Position numbers and translations under genes: made by a program | Origin: a virus | Length of the DNA stretch: 52,725 nt | IMG/VR virus record: IMGVR_UViG_3300044961_000417 | Coordinates: 1 to 52,725 of that record | Strand: one strand, 5' to 3' | Part shown: positions 15,585-24,311 of the stretch, in pieces | Position numbering within the stretch: the first letter of the stretch is position 1 | Layout: every line of letters begins with the position of its first letter | The notes under the pieces: model-generated | The model's database searches: none | What the model saw: the letters and a program-made list of their open reading frames with translations, nothing else | Told to the model about the DNA's origin: nothing

Positions 15585-18500
15585 ATGCTTCTGACAAAAC
15601 AACCCGCGTTAAAAGAAACCGTTAGGTGGCTACAGGCGGCTGGACTACCTGCTCTCCCAATTGCACCCGTACAGAGCGCTACGAAGTACCCGCTGAAAAA
15701 GGATGGTAAGGTAGTCGTCGGATTGGACGGAAAGGCGCTACCTCGCTACACAGGCAAGAATCCAAGCTGGCTGGACTCAAAGGGCGTGCCGCAGCCGCTT
15801 TATCACACGAAGTACCAGAACAAAGTGCCTACCGCAGGAGAAGTCCAGCGCTGGTTTGCTAACTCGAAGAATGGTGTAGGCACGCTGGGTTTTGTTCTGC
15901 CGGATGGCAGGCACTTTGTCCCGATTGACTGGGACGCAAAGAATTTTGATAGTCAGGAAGAAAGCGATCGCGTTTTCGGTGAGTGGCTTGAGAAGTATCC
16001 CGTCCTGAAAAGCGCGTGGTTAGAGCGGACGCAGGGCGGCGGATGGCATGTCTATGTCGCTGTGGTAGAAAAGCCCGCGTTCACAAATTTTGCGTTTGAG
16101 CCAGGTGGCAAGCATATTGGCGAAGCGATGCCCGTTGGACGCTTCTGCGCCATGTCCCCGACTATGGGACCCAGCGGACGAGCGTACGAAACTGTTCAGA
16201 ACTTCGGGGTTCTGATTGAAGTACCGACGCTTGATAGTATTGGGCTATACGCTAGGCGTTCTGAAAATAAATCAGCAGCCGTGTTTGACGGAGTGGTCAC
16301 ACAGTCCGATGCACCAAATGCGATCGCTCTGGAACGGCTAGGTAGTCAGAAGTCTAAGGACATTTTGAATGGGGTCGATACAGAGTCAGACCGCAGCGCC
16401 ACGCTAACGGCTGCCGCCAACGAGTGGATTTCTTGGATGAACTGGTGTAGCGCGAACGGGATACCCACAACGGGCGACCCGATTGTACTGACGGTGACGG
16501 CTGGAGAGCGGATGGGTGTGGACGCAGGTCGCGCCACGAGAATTGCTAAATCGGCTAGGTGGAACTCCGCCAGCCCTGCCTGTACCTTTGGGGGCGGCGA
16601 AGAAGCCGCGTGGAAAAAAGTGAAACACCTCGTTCCAGAATTATTTCAGGAAAAGTGCCCGGCGGACATAAGAACGTCGCTAAGTGCGCCGTCCACAGTG
16701 CCGTATGATCCGCCCAGCCGCAACGGTACTCCAGTAGCCGGAGGAAACGGCAATGGGAACGGTAGCGGTGGGAGCAACGGCAGCGGAGGCGGGGATAACG
16801 GAAATGGCGGTAACGGGAATGGCGGGGGCGATCGCCGCATCCACACGCTCGAAGAAGTTAGCCAGTGCATTGACGCGCTGGTAAAACGGCACCTGAATGA
16901 GGGACAGGCGATTAAGGAAGTCCTGGATATCGCAGAACGCTCTGCGAGAAACCCGCAGACGCTTTTGCAAATGTACCGGGTGCGATGCGACCTCCGAGAG
17001 GTTGACCGCGATATGTTCGTGGACAGCTCGGAGATCGCCAAGCTGTATCAGTATGCAGACCAGCACGTTGAGTTAAAGGACGTGCTTCCTAGCGACTTGG
17101 CGGAGTCGATGGATTTCCGTGCAAAGCGCATGGGCATAAGCCCAGTAATGCTGCTTCAGTATTTATTGCCATCGGCGGCATCCATGATCGGTGGCAGAAC
17201 GAACCTGATTGTGCAGGAAGGTGCAACGGACAACAACCACTGGAAAGAGCCAGCCGTAATCTGGGCTTTGATCATTGAGGAGTCTGGCGGCGGTAAGTCC
17301 CGCGCAGAATCCGCGATGCTTCAGCCGATTAAGGATAGACAGAAACTCGCTGACGAGAGATATGAAAGAGCGCGTGAAGAGTATGCCCAGGCAACGTCTC
17401 GCAAACGTAAGAAAGGTGAAGACGGGGACGGTGACGGGGATGTGCCCACAGCGCCGAGGCGCAGGAATTACAAGTTTGACATCGCTCAAATTGAATCCGT
17501 CCTAAAAGGGCTATCCCAGCAACCAAAGAACGCGGGCACCTTGTGGGCAAAGGACGAGTTCGCCGGAATTATCCGAGGTCTTGGACAGTACAAGTCTCGC
17601 GGCGGGGATGACGTAGAGGTCATGCTGGGGCTGTGGGACGCGAATCAGATCAGCGTCAACCGGATGGACGAAGATCGCACGTTCGCCATCCATAACCCGC
17701 GTCTGTCGATGGCAGGTGGGCTTCAGCCCGGTGTAGCCAAAAAGGTATTTGAAGATCCCGACGATGACAATGGTAAGCGGGCCCGATTTTTGATTGCTGC
17801 GCCAAAATCAGAGGTCGCATACCGTGACTACAAAGAGAATCGGCAGGACAAGAAGGATGCACTACACGAGGTATTGAATAGAATTTTCAACGGTCTGGAA
17901 TCCTTTCCACAGCAGGATGTACGGCTGACGGATGAGAGCGATAGAAGGCTGGTGCAGTTCCACAACGTCCTTGCCGAACTCAGGTTCCGTGAGAAGAGGC
18001 AAGCTATCAGAAATTTCATCGCAAAGTTGAAGGCATACGTCTGCCGCTTAGCTTTGGTTCTGCACTGCATGGAGTGCGCGGCTGACCCGTCTAAGGACAA
18101 CCTGCTGCTCCAGCTTCCCACGCTAGAGCGATCGATTTTGCTGTGCAAGTATTACCTGCGCCAAAACCTGCTAATGCAGGCACGGGCTGACGAGAGCGGT
18201 GAACCGACATCGCTGGCGTTCCGAATCCAGGAGTACGCAGAGAGTTTTGCTGGCGGCGTAACGATGCGGGAAATTTACCGCAAGATATCCACGCTCCAGC
18301 GCATGGCCAAGGAGAGTGGTGTATCCGTTGGTGATTTGACGTTAAGCATCTTGAAACAGCTTCAGGAGTCTGGACGCGGGCGTATTGAAGAGAATGATCG
18401 CGGCATCGTGACCTATTTTGCCCAGAACGCTACAGACGTTCCCGCTCCACCCGATGCACCACCGCCCGAACCTGTGGAGGACGTTTCGCCCGTAGAAGAA

Positions 18501-18830
18501 TCGCCTTTGTGCGATGAAACCATTGACATACAGAATCAAACAGAAGACGATATAGGAACGGGCACCCAAACATCCGAGTCCGGCTATGGTTTCACCGTTG
18601 GCGATCGCGCTGCGATTGATATCTCTGCGTTGCACCTAGACGAAGCCAAAGAAATACTGGATGAGATTGCTGAAACGGGTTTCTCCGCATCTGTCGGCAT
18701 GACAGGTGTAATCGTAGGGTTCCAGGATGGACTCAACGCGATTCTCTTTCAGCCGGACATTGTGGGTGCTCCAGTCCTAGAACTCGAACCTCTGATCCTC
18801 AAAAAATATGCTGGTAGCAGTAACTCGTGA
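15585..18830 (+). CDS. bifunctional primase-polymerase fused to DUF3987-type helicase/NTPase
   Basis: 1081 residues. The N-terminus (LPALPIAPVQS, HTKYQNKVPTAGEVQRWF, then the acidic pair in VPIDWDAK at about 112-118 and GGWHVYVAV) matches the AEP prim-pol domain that makes primers. A pure Gly/Asn/Ser linker (about 385-417) leads to a DUF3987-type NTPase with Walker A SGGGKS (about 567-572) and a Walker B-like LWAKDEFAGI (about 653). Such two-domain proteins initiate replication of plasmids and phages. An acidic tail ends the protein. No clear ribosome site precedes ATG 15585. The next gene overlaps its end by 23 nt. Confidence 0.82.
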   Translation: MLLTKQPALKETVRWLQAAGLPALPIAPVQSATKYPLKKDGKVVVGLDGKALPRYTGKNPSWLDSKGVPQPLYHTKYQNKVPTAGEVQRWFANSKNGVGTLGFVLPDGRHFVPIDWDAKNFDSQEESDRVFGEWLEKYPVLKSAWLERTQGGGWHVYVAVVEKPAFTNFAFEPGGKHIGEAMPVGRFCAMSPTMGPSGRAYETVQNFGVLIEVPTLDSIGLYARRSENKSAAVFDGVVTQSDAPNAIALERLGSQKSKDILNGVDTESDRSATLTAAANEWISWMNWCSANGIPTTGDPIVLTVTAGERMGVDAGRATRIAKSARWNSASPACTFGGGEEAAWKKVKHLVPELFQEKCPADIRTSLSAPSTVPYDPPSRNGTPVAGGNGNGNGSGGSNGSGGGDNGNGGNGNGGGDRRIHTLEEVSQCIDALVKRHLNEGQAIKEVLDIAERSARNPQTLLQMYRVRCDLREVDRDMFVDSSEIAKLYQYADQHVELKDVLPSDLAESMDFRAKRMGISPVMLLQYLLPSAASMIGGRTNLIVQEGATDNNHWKEPAVIWALIIEESGGGKSRAESAMLQPIKDRQKLADERYERAREEYAQATSRKRKKGEDGDGDGDVPTAPRRRNYKFDIAQIESVLKGLSQQPKNAGTLWAKDEFAGIIRGLGQYKSRGGDDVEVMLGLWDANQISVNRMDEDRTFAIHNPRLSMAGGLQPGVAKKVFEDPDDDNGKRARFLIAAPKSEVAYRDYKENRQDKKDALHEVLNRIFNGLESFPQQDVRLTDESDRRLVQFHNVLAELRFREKRQAIRNFIAKLKAYVCRLALVLHCMECAADPSKDNLLLQLPTLERSILLCKYYLRQNLLMQARADESGEPTSLAFRIQEYAESFAGGVTMREIYRKISTLQRMAKESGVSVGDLTLSILKQLQESGRGRIEENDRGIVTYFAQNATDVPAPPDAPPPEPVEDVSPVEESPLCDETIDIQNQTEDDIGTGTQTSESGYGFTVGDRAAIDISALHLDEAKEILDEIAETGFSASVGMTGVIVGFQDGLNAILFQPDIVGAPVLELEPLILKKYAGSSNS

Positions 18831-19746
18831 GCATATCCTGTTCACACCCTCAAAGAAGGTAGCGATAGGTGTGCCTAGCCTGAAGGTTGGGGCCCAGATG
18901 CGGTCACTCGCCCGCAGCAATGCCCTATTCTGCCCACACTGTCTGTCTCAGGCGAACGCATGGGTGAATGTGAATTACCGGAAGACAGGCGATGGATGCG
19001 CTATTCCGCATTTTGAGCACGCAGGCGACAATCGATTTTGTGTAGATACAGATGACACTGTGTTGCTTTTCAAGCAGTGTCTACAGGAGATGTTTTCTGA
19101 CCTCGTAGGACTGAAATCACTGAATGTAGGACTTGACTCCAGGGATAGAAAAAACAACGTGCTACTGGAGCTGGCTAACGGGTCGAGAACATTGTTTATC
19201 ATCCAGGACTCGCCAATCGACACAACCCATGTGATAGAGCGCACCACTAAAGCTAGAAAAGATGGAAACACCCCGGTGTGGATTCTGGTAGGCAGGGACG
19301 CCTACACGCCTGAAAACCGAGTAGTCCTGAGTGACTCAGGTGTTGATTACTACTACGGCACCGTAGAGAAAAACTGTGTTGCAGGCGTACAGGTAGGCAC
19401 GCTACCGAGCGGTGCCGAACTAGCAGTACATGGCGCAGGGTTCAAAAAATCTACGCGGCGCAAACCCAGGCGGCGCAAGGCTCCGTTTGTACCCACAGAG
19501 GATCAGCGCAAGTTGACCCCGATGTGGACAAATTCGGTCGTCGGGAAAGATGGCGTGTTGCTGAGATTAGGAGATCCCGTGATCTGGACGCACGCCAGCC
19601 CGTCAGCTCAAGCGGTGAACTCGAAACGCCCATATATCATAAGCATCAACCGTTTGGGTTGGGTGAGAATCTTCGGCTGGATGCCGTGGATTACTGACCC
19701 GTCCACACTGGCGCTGGCAACTACGGAGAAGATTGATGCTCAGTAA
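18808..19746 (+). CDS. CoiA-like nuclease-family protein
   Basis: 312 residues. The N-terminus has the zinc-like pair FCPHCLSQANAW followed by CAIPHFEHAGDNRFC (about 41-73), matching the CoiA/competence-nuclease N-terminal module. A middle region (LDSRDRKNNVLLELANGSRT, IIQDSPIDTTHVIERT, TPVWILVG) then fits the restriction-like PD-(D/E)XK fold of CoiA proteins. A basic linker (KKSTRRKPRRRKAP) and a C-terminal unknown domain follow. CoiA acts in recombination during natural transformation; here a role in processing replication or recombination intermediates is more likely. It overlaps the primase and polymerase genes. Confidence 0.6.
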   Translation: MLVAVTREHILFTPSKKVAIGVPSLKVGAQMRSLARSNALFCPHCLSQANAWVNVNYRKTGDGCAIPHFEHAGDNRFCVDTDDTVLLFKQCLQEMFSDLVGLKSLNVGLDSRDRKNNVLLELANGSRTLFIIQDSPIDTTHVIERTTKARKDGNTPVWILVGRDAYTPENRVVLSDSGVDYYYGTVEKNCVAGVQVGTLPSGAELAVHGAGFKKSTRRKPRRRKAPFVPTEDQRKLTPMWTNSVVGKDGVLLRLGDPVIWTHASPSAQAVNSKRPYIISINRLGWVRIFGWMPWITDPSTLALATTEKIDAQ

Positions 19747-21748
19747 CCAGCAATCTTTGTTCTTTGCCGAAGACGTAGAAATAGACCCCCGCATCGTCCG
19801 ATTCGGTGACGCAGGCTGGAATGCCGCACTGACAGCTTGGGAGCAGTCCGATCGCTTCGGTCTGGACATTGAGACGTTCAGTACCTCCGACAATGCTCAG
19901 GATGCGCTGAATCCCTGGAAGGGGCACATTCGACTCATCCAAATCGGACTGCCGGAAGGACGGTGCATAATCGCAGATCTCGGCGGACACAACGATGATA
20001 AAAAGGCGATCGCAAAGACACTAGAAACCGCAGGGTTCTTTTCGATCCTGAAAAAGCTTGTGGAAAGTCCACAGGTGCAAAAAGTTGGGCAAAACCTAAA
20101 ATTCGACCTCCTCTATCTGCTCGTAAAGTACGGCATTCAAGCGCAGAACGTACGCGACGTGATGCTTCTGTCCCAGGTGATGTGGGCTGGGCTGGTTCAG
20201 GTTAGACACGGGCTAGAAGCGATCGCCGCCCGATGCGGGATTGAAATGGACAAGCAGGCGCAAAAGTCAGATTGGGGCTGGGATTTGCGGATCTCTCAGT
20301 TGAACTACGCAGCCGCCGATTGCCTTGACGTGCTGACGATTGAAAGCCGTTTGACCGAAATGTTGGAGCGTGATCTGCTAACAGGCCCAGCTAATGCTGA
20401 GTGTCTTGCTCTGCCTGCATTCGTGCAGATGGAATACCGAGGGTTTCCGGTCGATGAGGCGAGGCTGGACGATTTGATAGTTCGCTACCAGGCAGAATGC
20501 GAAGGCATTATCGCGCCGTTCAAATCTGATTTTCCTCATGTGAACCCAGACAGTCCGAAGCAACTGATCTCGGCTATTAATCAGAAGTACAGTCTACACC
20601 TGACCAGCAGCGACCAGGACGGGCTGGCTCCCCACTGGGGTATTCCCGCTCTAAAAGCGCTCTCGCTGTGGCGGTCGATGACCACATACATCGACTATTT
20701 GCGCGGATGTAAGCAGGCATACTTTGACGGGGCCGTGCGCGGTGCGTTTCGTCAGCTTGGACCAAAGGGATTTGGGCGATCGCTGTGTGGGGATAAAGAC
20801 CCCAAGCGGCAGAATTTCCCGAACGTGAACCTACAGAACCCGCCGAATCCAATGAAAATGCCCGCAGAGATACGGGCGCTAGGACTGTCGCAGGTTCGAT
20901 CGATCTTTCGAGTACCTGATGGGTATGTGCTCATCATTGCTGACCTAAGCCAGGCCCACAGCAGAATTGCGGCGCAGGTCAGTGCCGACAAGGTGATTCT
21001 GAAATCATATCTGGACGGATATGACAACCACTGTATTATCGCAGCACGGCTGGCCCAGTCGCAGGGACTACACTGGACGGTAGACGATATCGCCAAGTGG
21101 CGTAAAGACAAGAGCCATGAGAACTTCCGAATGGCTGGAAAGCTGCGGAACGCTGCTAAACCCGTCTACTACGGGTCGCTGAATAAGCAGGGCTGGAAAA
21201 CGCTACAGGCGACCGTTCTAACTGACGCAGGCTTTGAGCTTGCGGATGATGCTGCAAAAGACGCAGCCAAGGCGTGGCATGAAACATACGCGGATCTTAG
21301 TGAGGAGCAGGACGCTATCGTTGACGACATCAATGAGATCGAAATCGAGTTCGGCGGCGTTGTCTACGGTGAGAACAGAGGGTTGAGCGGTCGGCGGTTG
21401 TGGATGCAGAAAATGATTTCGGACTACCGCCCCAATGATCCGCCCTCAGTAAAGGCGACAGACGCAGTTTCGTTCGTCTGGACATCCACAGAGGCGGATG
21501 TGGTGAAACTGTCGATGGCTGGGCTATACCTGGGGTTCCTGGCACACCCTGAGTGGGGTGCGTACATGGCAAACATGGCACACGACGAGCTTGACGTGGT
21601 GTGTAAGGAAGAGTTTAAGAAAGAGGTCGCTACGTTCGTCCAGACGCAGATGCGGGCGGCGATGTCACTGTTCGTTAGCTCGATTCAACCGGATGAGATG
21701 GACATCGATCCGGTGTCAACCTGTTGCAAATCCTGGGATGAGAAATAA
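19736..21748 (+). CDS. family A DNA polymerase with 3'-5' exonuclease domain
   Basis: 670 residues from ATG 19736 (GGAG 8 nt upstream). The proofreading motifs are intact: DIET (D44/E46), NLKFD (N120-D124), YAAAD (Y191-D195). The polymerase motif A reads D403-L-S-Q-A-H408-S-R410, motif B R471-N-A-A-K475-P-V-Y-Y479-G, and motif C H616-D-E. It lacks a 5'-3' exonuclease domain, as phage polymerases do. Compared with E. coli Pol I, the motif A Glu is His, the O-helix Phe is Tyr and the downstream Tyr is Asn, which should alter nucleotide selection. It probably copies the element's own genome. Confidence 0.9.
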   Translation: MLSNQQSLFFAEDVEIDPRIVRFGDAGWNAALTAWEQSDRFGLDIETFSTSDNAQDALNPWKGHIRLIQIGLPEGRCIIADLGGHNDDKKAIAKTLETAGFFSILKKLVESPQVQKVGQNLKFDLLYLLVKYGIQAQNVRDVMLLSQVMWAGLVQVRHGLEAIAARCGIEMDKQAQKSDWGWDLRISQLNYAAADCLDVLTIESRLTEMLERDLLTGPANAECLALPAFVQMEYRGFPVDEARLDDLIVRYQAECEGIIAPFKSDFPHVNPDSPKQLISAINQKYSLHLTSSDQDGLAPHWGIPALKALSLWRSMTTYIDYLRGCKQAYFDGAVRGAFRQLGPKGFGRSLCGDKDPKRQNFPNVNLQNPPNPMKMPAEIRALGLSQVRSIFRVPDGYVLIIADLSQAHSRIAAQVSADKVILKSYLDGYDNHCIIAARLAQSQGLHWTVDDIAKWRKDKSHENFRMAGKLRNAAKPVYYGSLNKQGWKTLQATVLTDAGFELADDAAKDAAKAWHETYADLSEEQDAIVDDINEIEIEFGGVVYGENRGLSGRRLWMQKMISDYRPNDPPSVKATDAVSFVWTSTEADVVKLSMAGLYLGFLAHPEWGAYMANMAHDELDVVCKEEFKKEVATFVQTQMRAAMSLFVSSIQPDEMDIDPVSTCCKSWDEK

Positions 21749-22245
21749 TGGCTATTCACGTTGGAATCGATATTGGATATGCAACGCTCGGCTGGGGCGT
21801 TGTAAAAAGAAATAAAGACGGGTCATGTGAGCACCTGGCCCACGGCATCATCACCACGTCTCCAAAAGATCACTACGTCGAGCGACTGAAACAGCTCGGA
21901 AATGAAGTGACGAACCTGGTAGAAGCATGGAAACCAGACCAGATCGCCATTGAAAAACCAGACCTCCGCACCACACGCTGCGGGTTTGAGGTTGTTTCGG
22001 CATTCGGAGCCGTATCACTCGCCCTGTATGAATTTGGCGCAATCCCTCTGTGGGTGACTCCTGGCGAGGTAAAAAAGATAATTACTGGAAAAGGCAACAC
22101 GCCCAAGCCAGCAATGCGCGACGTGATGAAGGCTCGGTTTGACTTGGCTACCATGCATCCTACAGACGACGCTTGGGATGGATTGGCGATCGCAGTTACG
22201 ATTGGTGATAGTGATAAAATAAAGACAGGCATGAACTACTCCTAG
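21748..22245 (+). CDS. RuvC-like Holliday junction resolvase
   Basis: 165 residues, start overlapping the polymerase stop (TAATG). RuvC fold: VGIDIGYATLGWGVV with the first Asp, AIEKPDLRT with the Glu, and a C-terminal PTDDAWDGLAIA with the last acidic pair. It would cut four-way junctions made during replication or recombination of the element. The last three codons and the TAG stop lie in the terminal hairpin of the inserted IS605-type element, so the natural C-terminus was replaced, but all catalytic residues remain and the length is normal for the family. Confidence 0.85.
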   Translation: MAIHVGIDIGYATLGWGVVKRNKDGSCEHLAHGIITTSPKDHYVERLKQLGNEVTNLVEAWKPDQIAIEKPDLRTTRCGFEVVSAFGAVSLALYEFGAIPLWVTPGEVKKIITGKGNTPKPAMRDVMKARFDLATMHPTDDAWDGLAIAVTIGDSDKIKTGMNYS

Positions 22246-22266
22246 CCGCTTCGCTGAGCTAGGAGT
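22238..22266. repeat. IS right-end hairpin (tnpB side)
   Basis: 8-bp stem ACTCCTAG / CTAGGAGT around the loop CCGCTTCGCTGAG. The CTAG at 22242-22245 holds the stop codons of both tnpB (minus) and the ruvC-like gene (plus). Confidence 0.75.
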
Positions 22267-23495
22267 TTCTGACGCTTCGTTTGGGCTAGTTGCTTCATGC
22301 TTCCGCAGTCAGTAGAGCCAGACCCATCCACGTTTGACGAGGCAAGTTCCTTACCCCGTGCCCAATTGAGCATGACTTGAGCAGCCGCCACATCTCTATC
22401 CTCCACATAACCGCATTGCTGGCAATGATGCACTCGCTGCTCAAGTGGTTTTTTCTCCTGATGACCACAACTGGGGCAAGTCTGAGAAGGCTTAACCGTG
22501 AGCGTCGGCACCTCCACAAAGAAACCCCCTGCTTCCGCCAACTTATACGCAATCGCAGCGCGCAACATCCCCATCCCAACATCCAGAATGGAGCGGTTTA
22601 GCCCTGACTTTTGCGCCTTGCGTTTTCCTTTCCTCGCCTTGCGAGTCATCCCTTTGAGGTTTAACTTTTCAGTCGCTACCAAGCTATTACTGCTGACTAT
22701 CTGTGTAGAGACTTGATGTACCCAGTTCTGCCGCTGATTTGCAACTTTGCGTTGCAGCTTTGATACCCGCTTAGACGCTTTCCTCCATCGTTTTGACGCT
22801 TTAACTTTTTGCTTGAGATTGGGTGAGCGCTTGCGACGCTTTGCCTTGCTTGCTTTGCGAACCTTGGCTTGCGTTTTGGCAATGAAGCGCGGGTTTTCGA
22901 TCTTGGTTCCATTTGACAATGCCGCAGCCGTCAGTACGCCAAAATCGATTCCTACCGCGCCATTGCCGGTTTTGCGCGCAACCTCGCAATTTACCGTGAT
23001 GCTGGCAAACCATAGCCCGTTACGATAGACAATTGTGCAAGTCGTGGGAGCGCCCCAAGTTCGCGCTTGCCCTCGCATCTGGAGCTTTAGCCCTAGATCC
23101 CGCAATTCCAAGTATCCATTCTTGCCGTCTGAATGCACCTTAAAGCCTTGACGGGCATCAGGGTATGTCCAGCCAGAGTAACGGCGAATCGCTTGAAACT
23201 TGGGATACCCACCCAGTCCTTTGAAAAAGCGCTGGAAGGCAAAATCAACCCGCTTCACTGTGGCTTGCAATGAGCCATGATTGAGCGCTCTATACTCCTG
23301 CCAATCAGCCTTAAACGGTACAAGCGCGGCTTGCTGATCAAAATAGCTGATGGACTTGCCAAACTTCTGATAGCTCGTTTTACGATGCTCAACGCAAGCG
23401 TTATAGAGATAGGCGTGAAGCCTCCGAGCCTCAAACAGCTTTGCCGTTTGCGCTTCAGATGGATACAGCCTAAAGGTAACTCTGCGTGTCATCAT
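22242..23495 (-). CDS. tnpB: TnpB, RNA-guided nuclease of the IS605 element
   Basis: 417 residues, full length. The RuvC-like triad is present: D184 (GIDFG), E276 (VATEKLNLKG), D368 (EDRDVAA). A zinc finger CPSC ... CQQC (C340/C343/C358/C361) sits between the second and third acidic residues. A basic helical region (about 205-255) precedes the second. TnpB uses an RNA from the tnpB 3' end and element end to cut DNA matching the flank of the element. All key residues are intact, so it should be active. Here the flank is the ruvC 3' end. It is divergent from tnpA with a 34-bp gap. Confidence 0.92.
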   Translation of the reverse strand: MMTRRVTFRLYPSEAQTAKLFEARRLHAYLYNACVEHRKTSYQKFGKSISYFDQQAALVPFKADWQEYRALNHGSLQATVKRVDFAFQRFFKGLGGYPKFQAIRRYSGWTYPDARQGFKVHSDGKNGYLELRDLGLKLQMRGQARTWGAPTTCTIVYRNGLWFASITVNCEVARKTGNGAVGIDFGVLTAAALSNGTKIENPRFIAKTQAKVRKASKAKRRKRSPNLKQKVKASKRWRKASKRVSKLQRKVANQRQNWVHQVSTQIVSSNSLVATEKLNLKGMTRKARKGKRKAQKSGLNRSILDVGMGMLRAAIAYKLAEAGGFFVEVPTLTVKPSQTCPSCGHQEKKPLEQRVHHCQQCGYVEDRDVAAAQVMLNWARGKELASSNVDGSGSTDCGSMKQLAQTKRQKLLAQRSG

Positions 23496-23529
23496 AAGAG
23501 CATTATATCTTGCAGGTGGGGTATTTGCA

Positions 23530-23937
23530 ATGAAGGCTAGGAAGGGTTCACACAGTGTTTTTAGTGTGCGGTTACACTTCGTATTCGTTACCCATTACAG
23601 GCGCAAAGCAATTACTGCTGCAATGCTGGAACGGATTAGAGAAATGTGCTGGCAAGTCTGTAGAACGATGGACTGTGAATTGTTGGAATGTTCTGGAGAA
23701 GCGGATCATATTCACCTGCTAGTCGATTTTCATCCCAAACAGTCGATTGCCGCTGTTGCAGGTTCTCTCAAGGCGGCAACTAGCCGCATGGTCAAAAAAG
23801 AGTTTTCTGAAGAGTTCTCAAAGTGGTACACAAAACAGTCTTTCTGGTCAGGCTCTTACTATGTGGCTTCAACAGGTGGAGCGCCAATTGAGAAACTTAA
23901 GGAATACATTAAGGCTCAAGACTCGCCTATAGCTTGA
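23530..23937 (+). CDS. tnpA: TnpA, Y1 HUH transposase (IS200/IS605)
   Basis: 135 residues, usual length. The HUH motif is H60-I-H62 (EADHIHLLVDF) and the catalytic tyrosine is in the helix EKLKEYIKAQ (Y126), with the conserved YVASTGGAPIE before it. The protein cuts and rejoins single-stranded ends via the terminal hairpins. The gene appears intact. Confidence 0.92.
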   Translation: MKARKGSHSVFSVRLHFVFVTHYRRKAITAAMLERIREMCWQVCRTMDCELLECSGEADHIHLLVDFHPKQSIAAVAGSLKAATSRMVKKEFSEEFSKWYTKQSFWSGSYYVASTGGAPIEKLKEYIKAQDSPIA

Positions 23938-23974
23938 TTGGCTGCTCCGCTCCGCTACACAGCCTCGCTTACAG

Positions 23975-24001
23975 CCCTACCCCGCTTCGCTGAGGGTAGG
24001 G
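23975..24001. repeat. IS left-end hairpin (tnpA side)
   Basis: 7-bp stem CCCTACC / GGTAGGG around the same 13-nt loop as the other end. Between tnpA and this hairpin (23938-23974) lies a further CG-rich region with short repeats (GCTCCGCTCCGCT). Confidence 0.75.
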
Positions 24002-24016
24002 ACACACGCGACTTCG

Positions 24017-24238
24017 TTGTCTATTCAATCTCTCGTCAACGACCCGTCTGCACTTGACACCTTTACGGCGGCGGCTCGTTGCATGTTTGAGTACCCCAAC
24101 CAGTGGCAGGGACGCATTCAAAACGCTTTTGAACGAGGTCCACTGGACGTTAGACACTTCTGCGTGTTGGTCAATTTGATCCGGCAACCAGGGCTTTATG
24201 AGGAGTTGCTGGAGATTATCGAGGATTATCTGCCGTAG
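24017..24238 (+). CDS. small unknown protein, start possibly altered by IS insertion
   Basis: 73 residues from TTG 24017; no ATG or ribosome site is seen, and the frame stays open back into the IS end. The product is acidic and helical (residues 12-70) with no recognised family. The IS lies just upstream, so the original start may have been lost or replaced. Followed by a strong terminator. Confidence 0.45.
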   Translation: MSIQSLVNDPSALDTFTAAARCMFEYPNQWQGRIQNAFERGPLDVRHFCVLVNLIRQPGLYEELLEIIEDYLP

Positions 24239-24255
24239 TCCGCTCCGCTCACCAC

Positions 24256-24280
24256 GCCGCCCTCCGAAGGGCGGCTTTTT
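24256..24280 (+). terminator. intrinsic terminator closing the replication operon
   Basis: 8-bp perfect stem GCCGCCCT / AGGGCGGC, CCGA loop, followed by TTTTT. Confidence 0.85.
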
Positions 24281-24311
24281 GATAGCCATTTCGTCACTCA
24301 GGAGTTCAGTC

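Larger units (their letters stand above)
22238..24001. mobile_element. IS605-type insertion sequence (tnpA and tnpB divergent)
   Basis: About 1.76 kb bounded by two hairpins with different stems but the identical 13-nt loop CCGCTTCGCTGAG, at 22238-22266 and 23975-24001. Between them are a leftward tnpB and a rightward tnpA, both intact. Single-strand transposition by this family gives no target duplication, and none is seen. The exact cleavage points cannot be fixed without an empty site. Confidence 0.85.

Noticed and set aside
21748-22245. RuvC-like gene destroyed by the IS
   Set aside because: The insertion only changes the last codons; length and acidic residues are complete.
24198-24311. 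RadC-like protein starting at 24198
   Set aside because: The extension overlaps the preceding gene and a strong terminator; ATG 24312 has a proper ribosome site.
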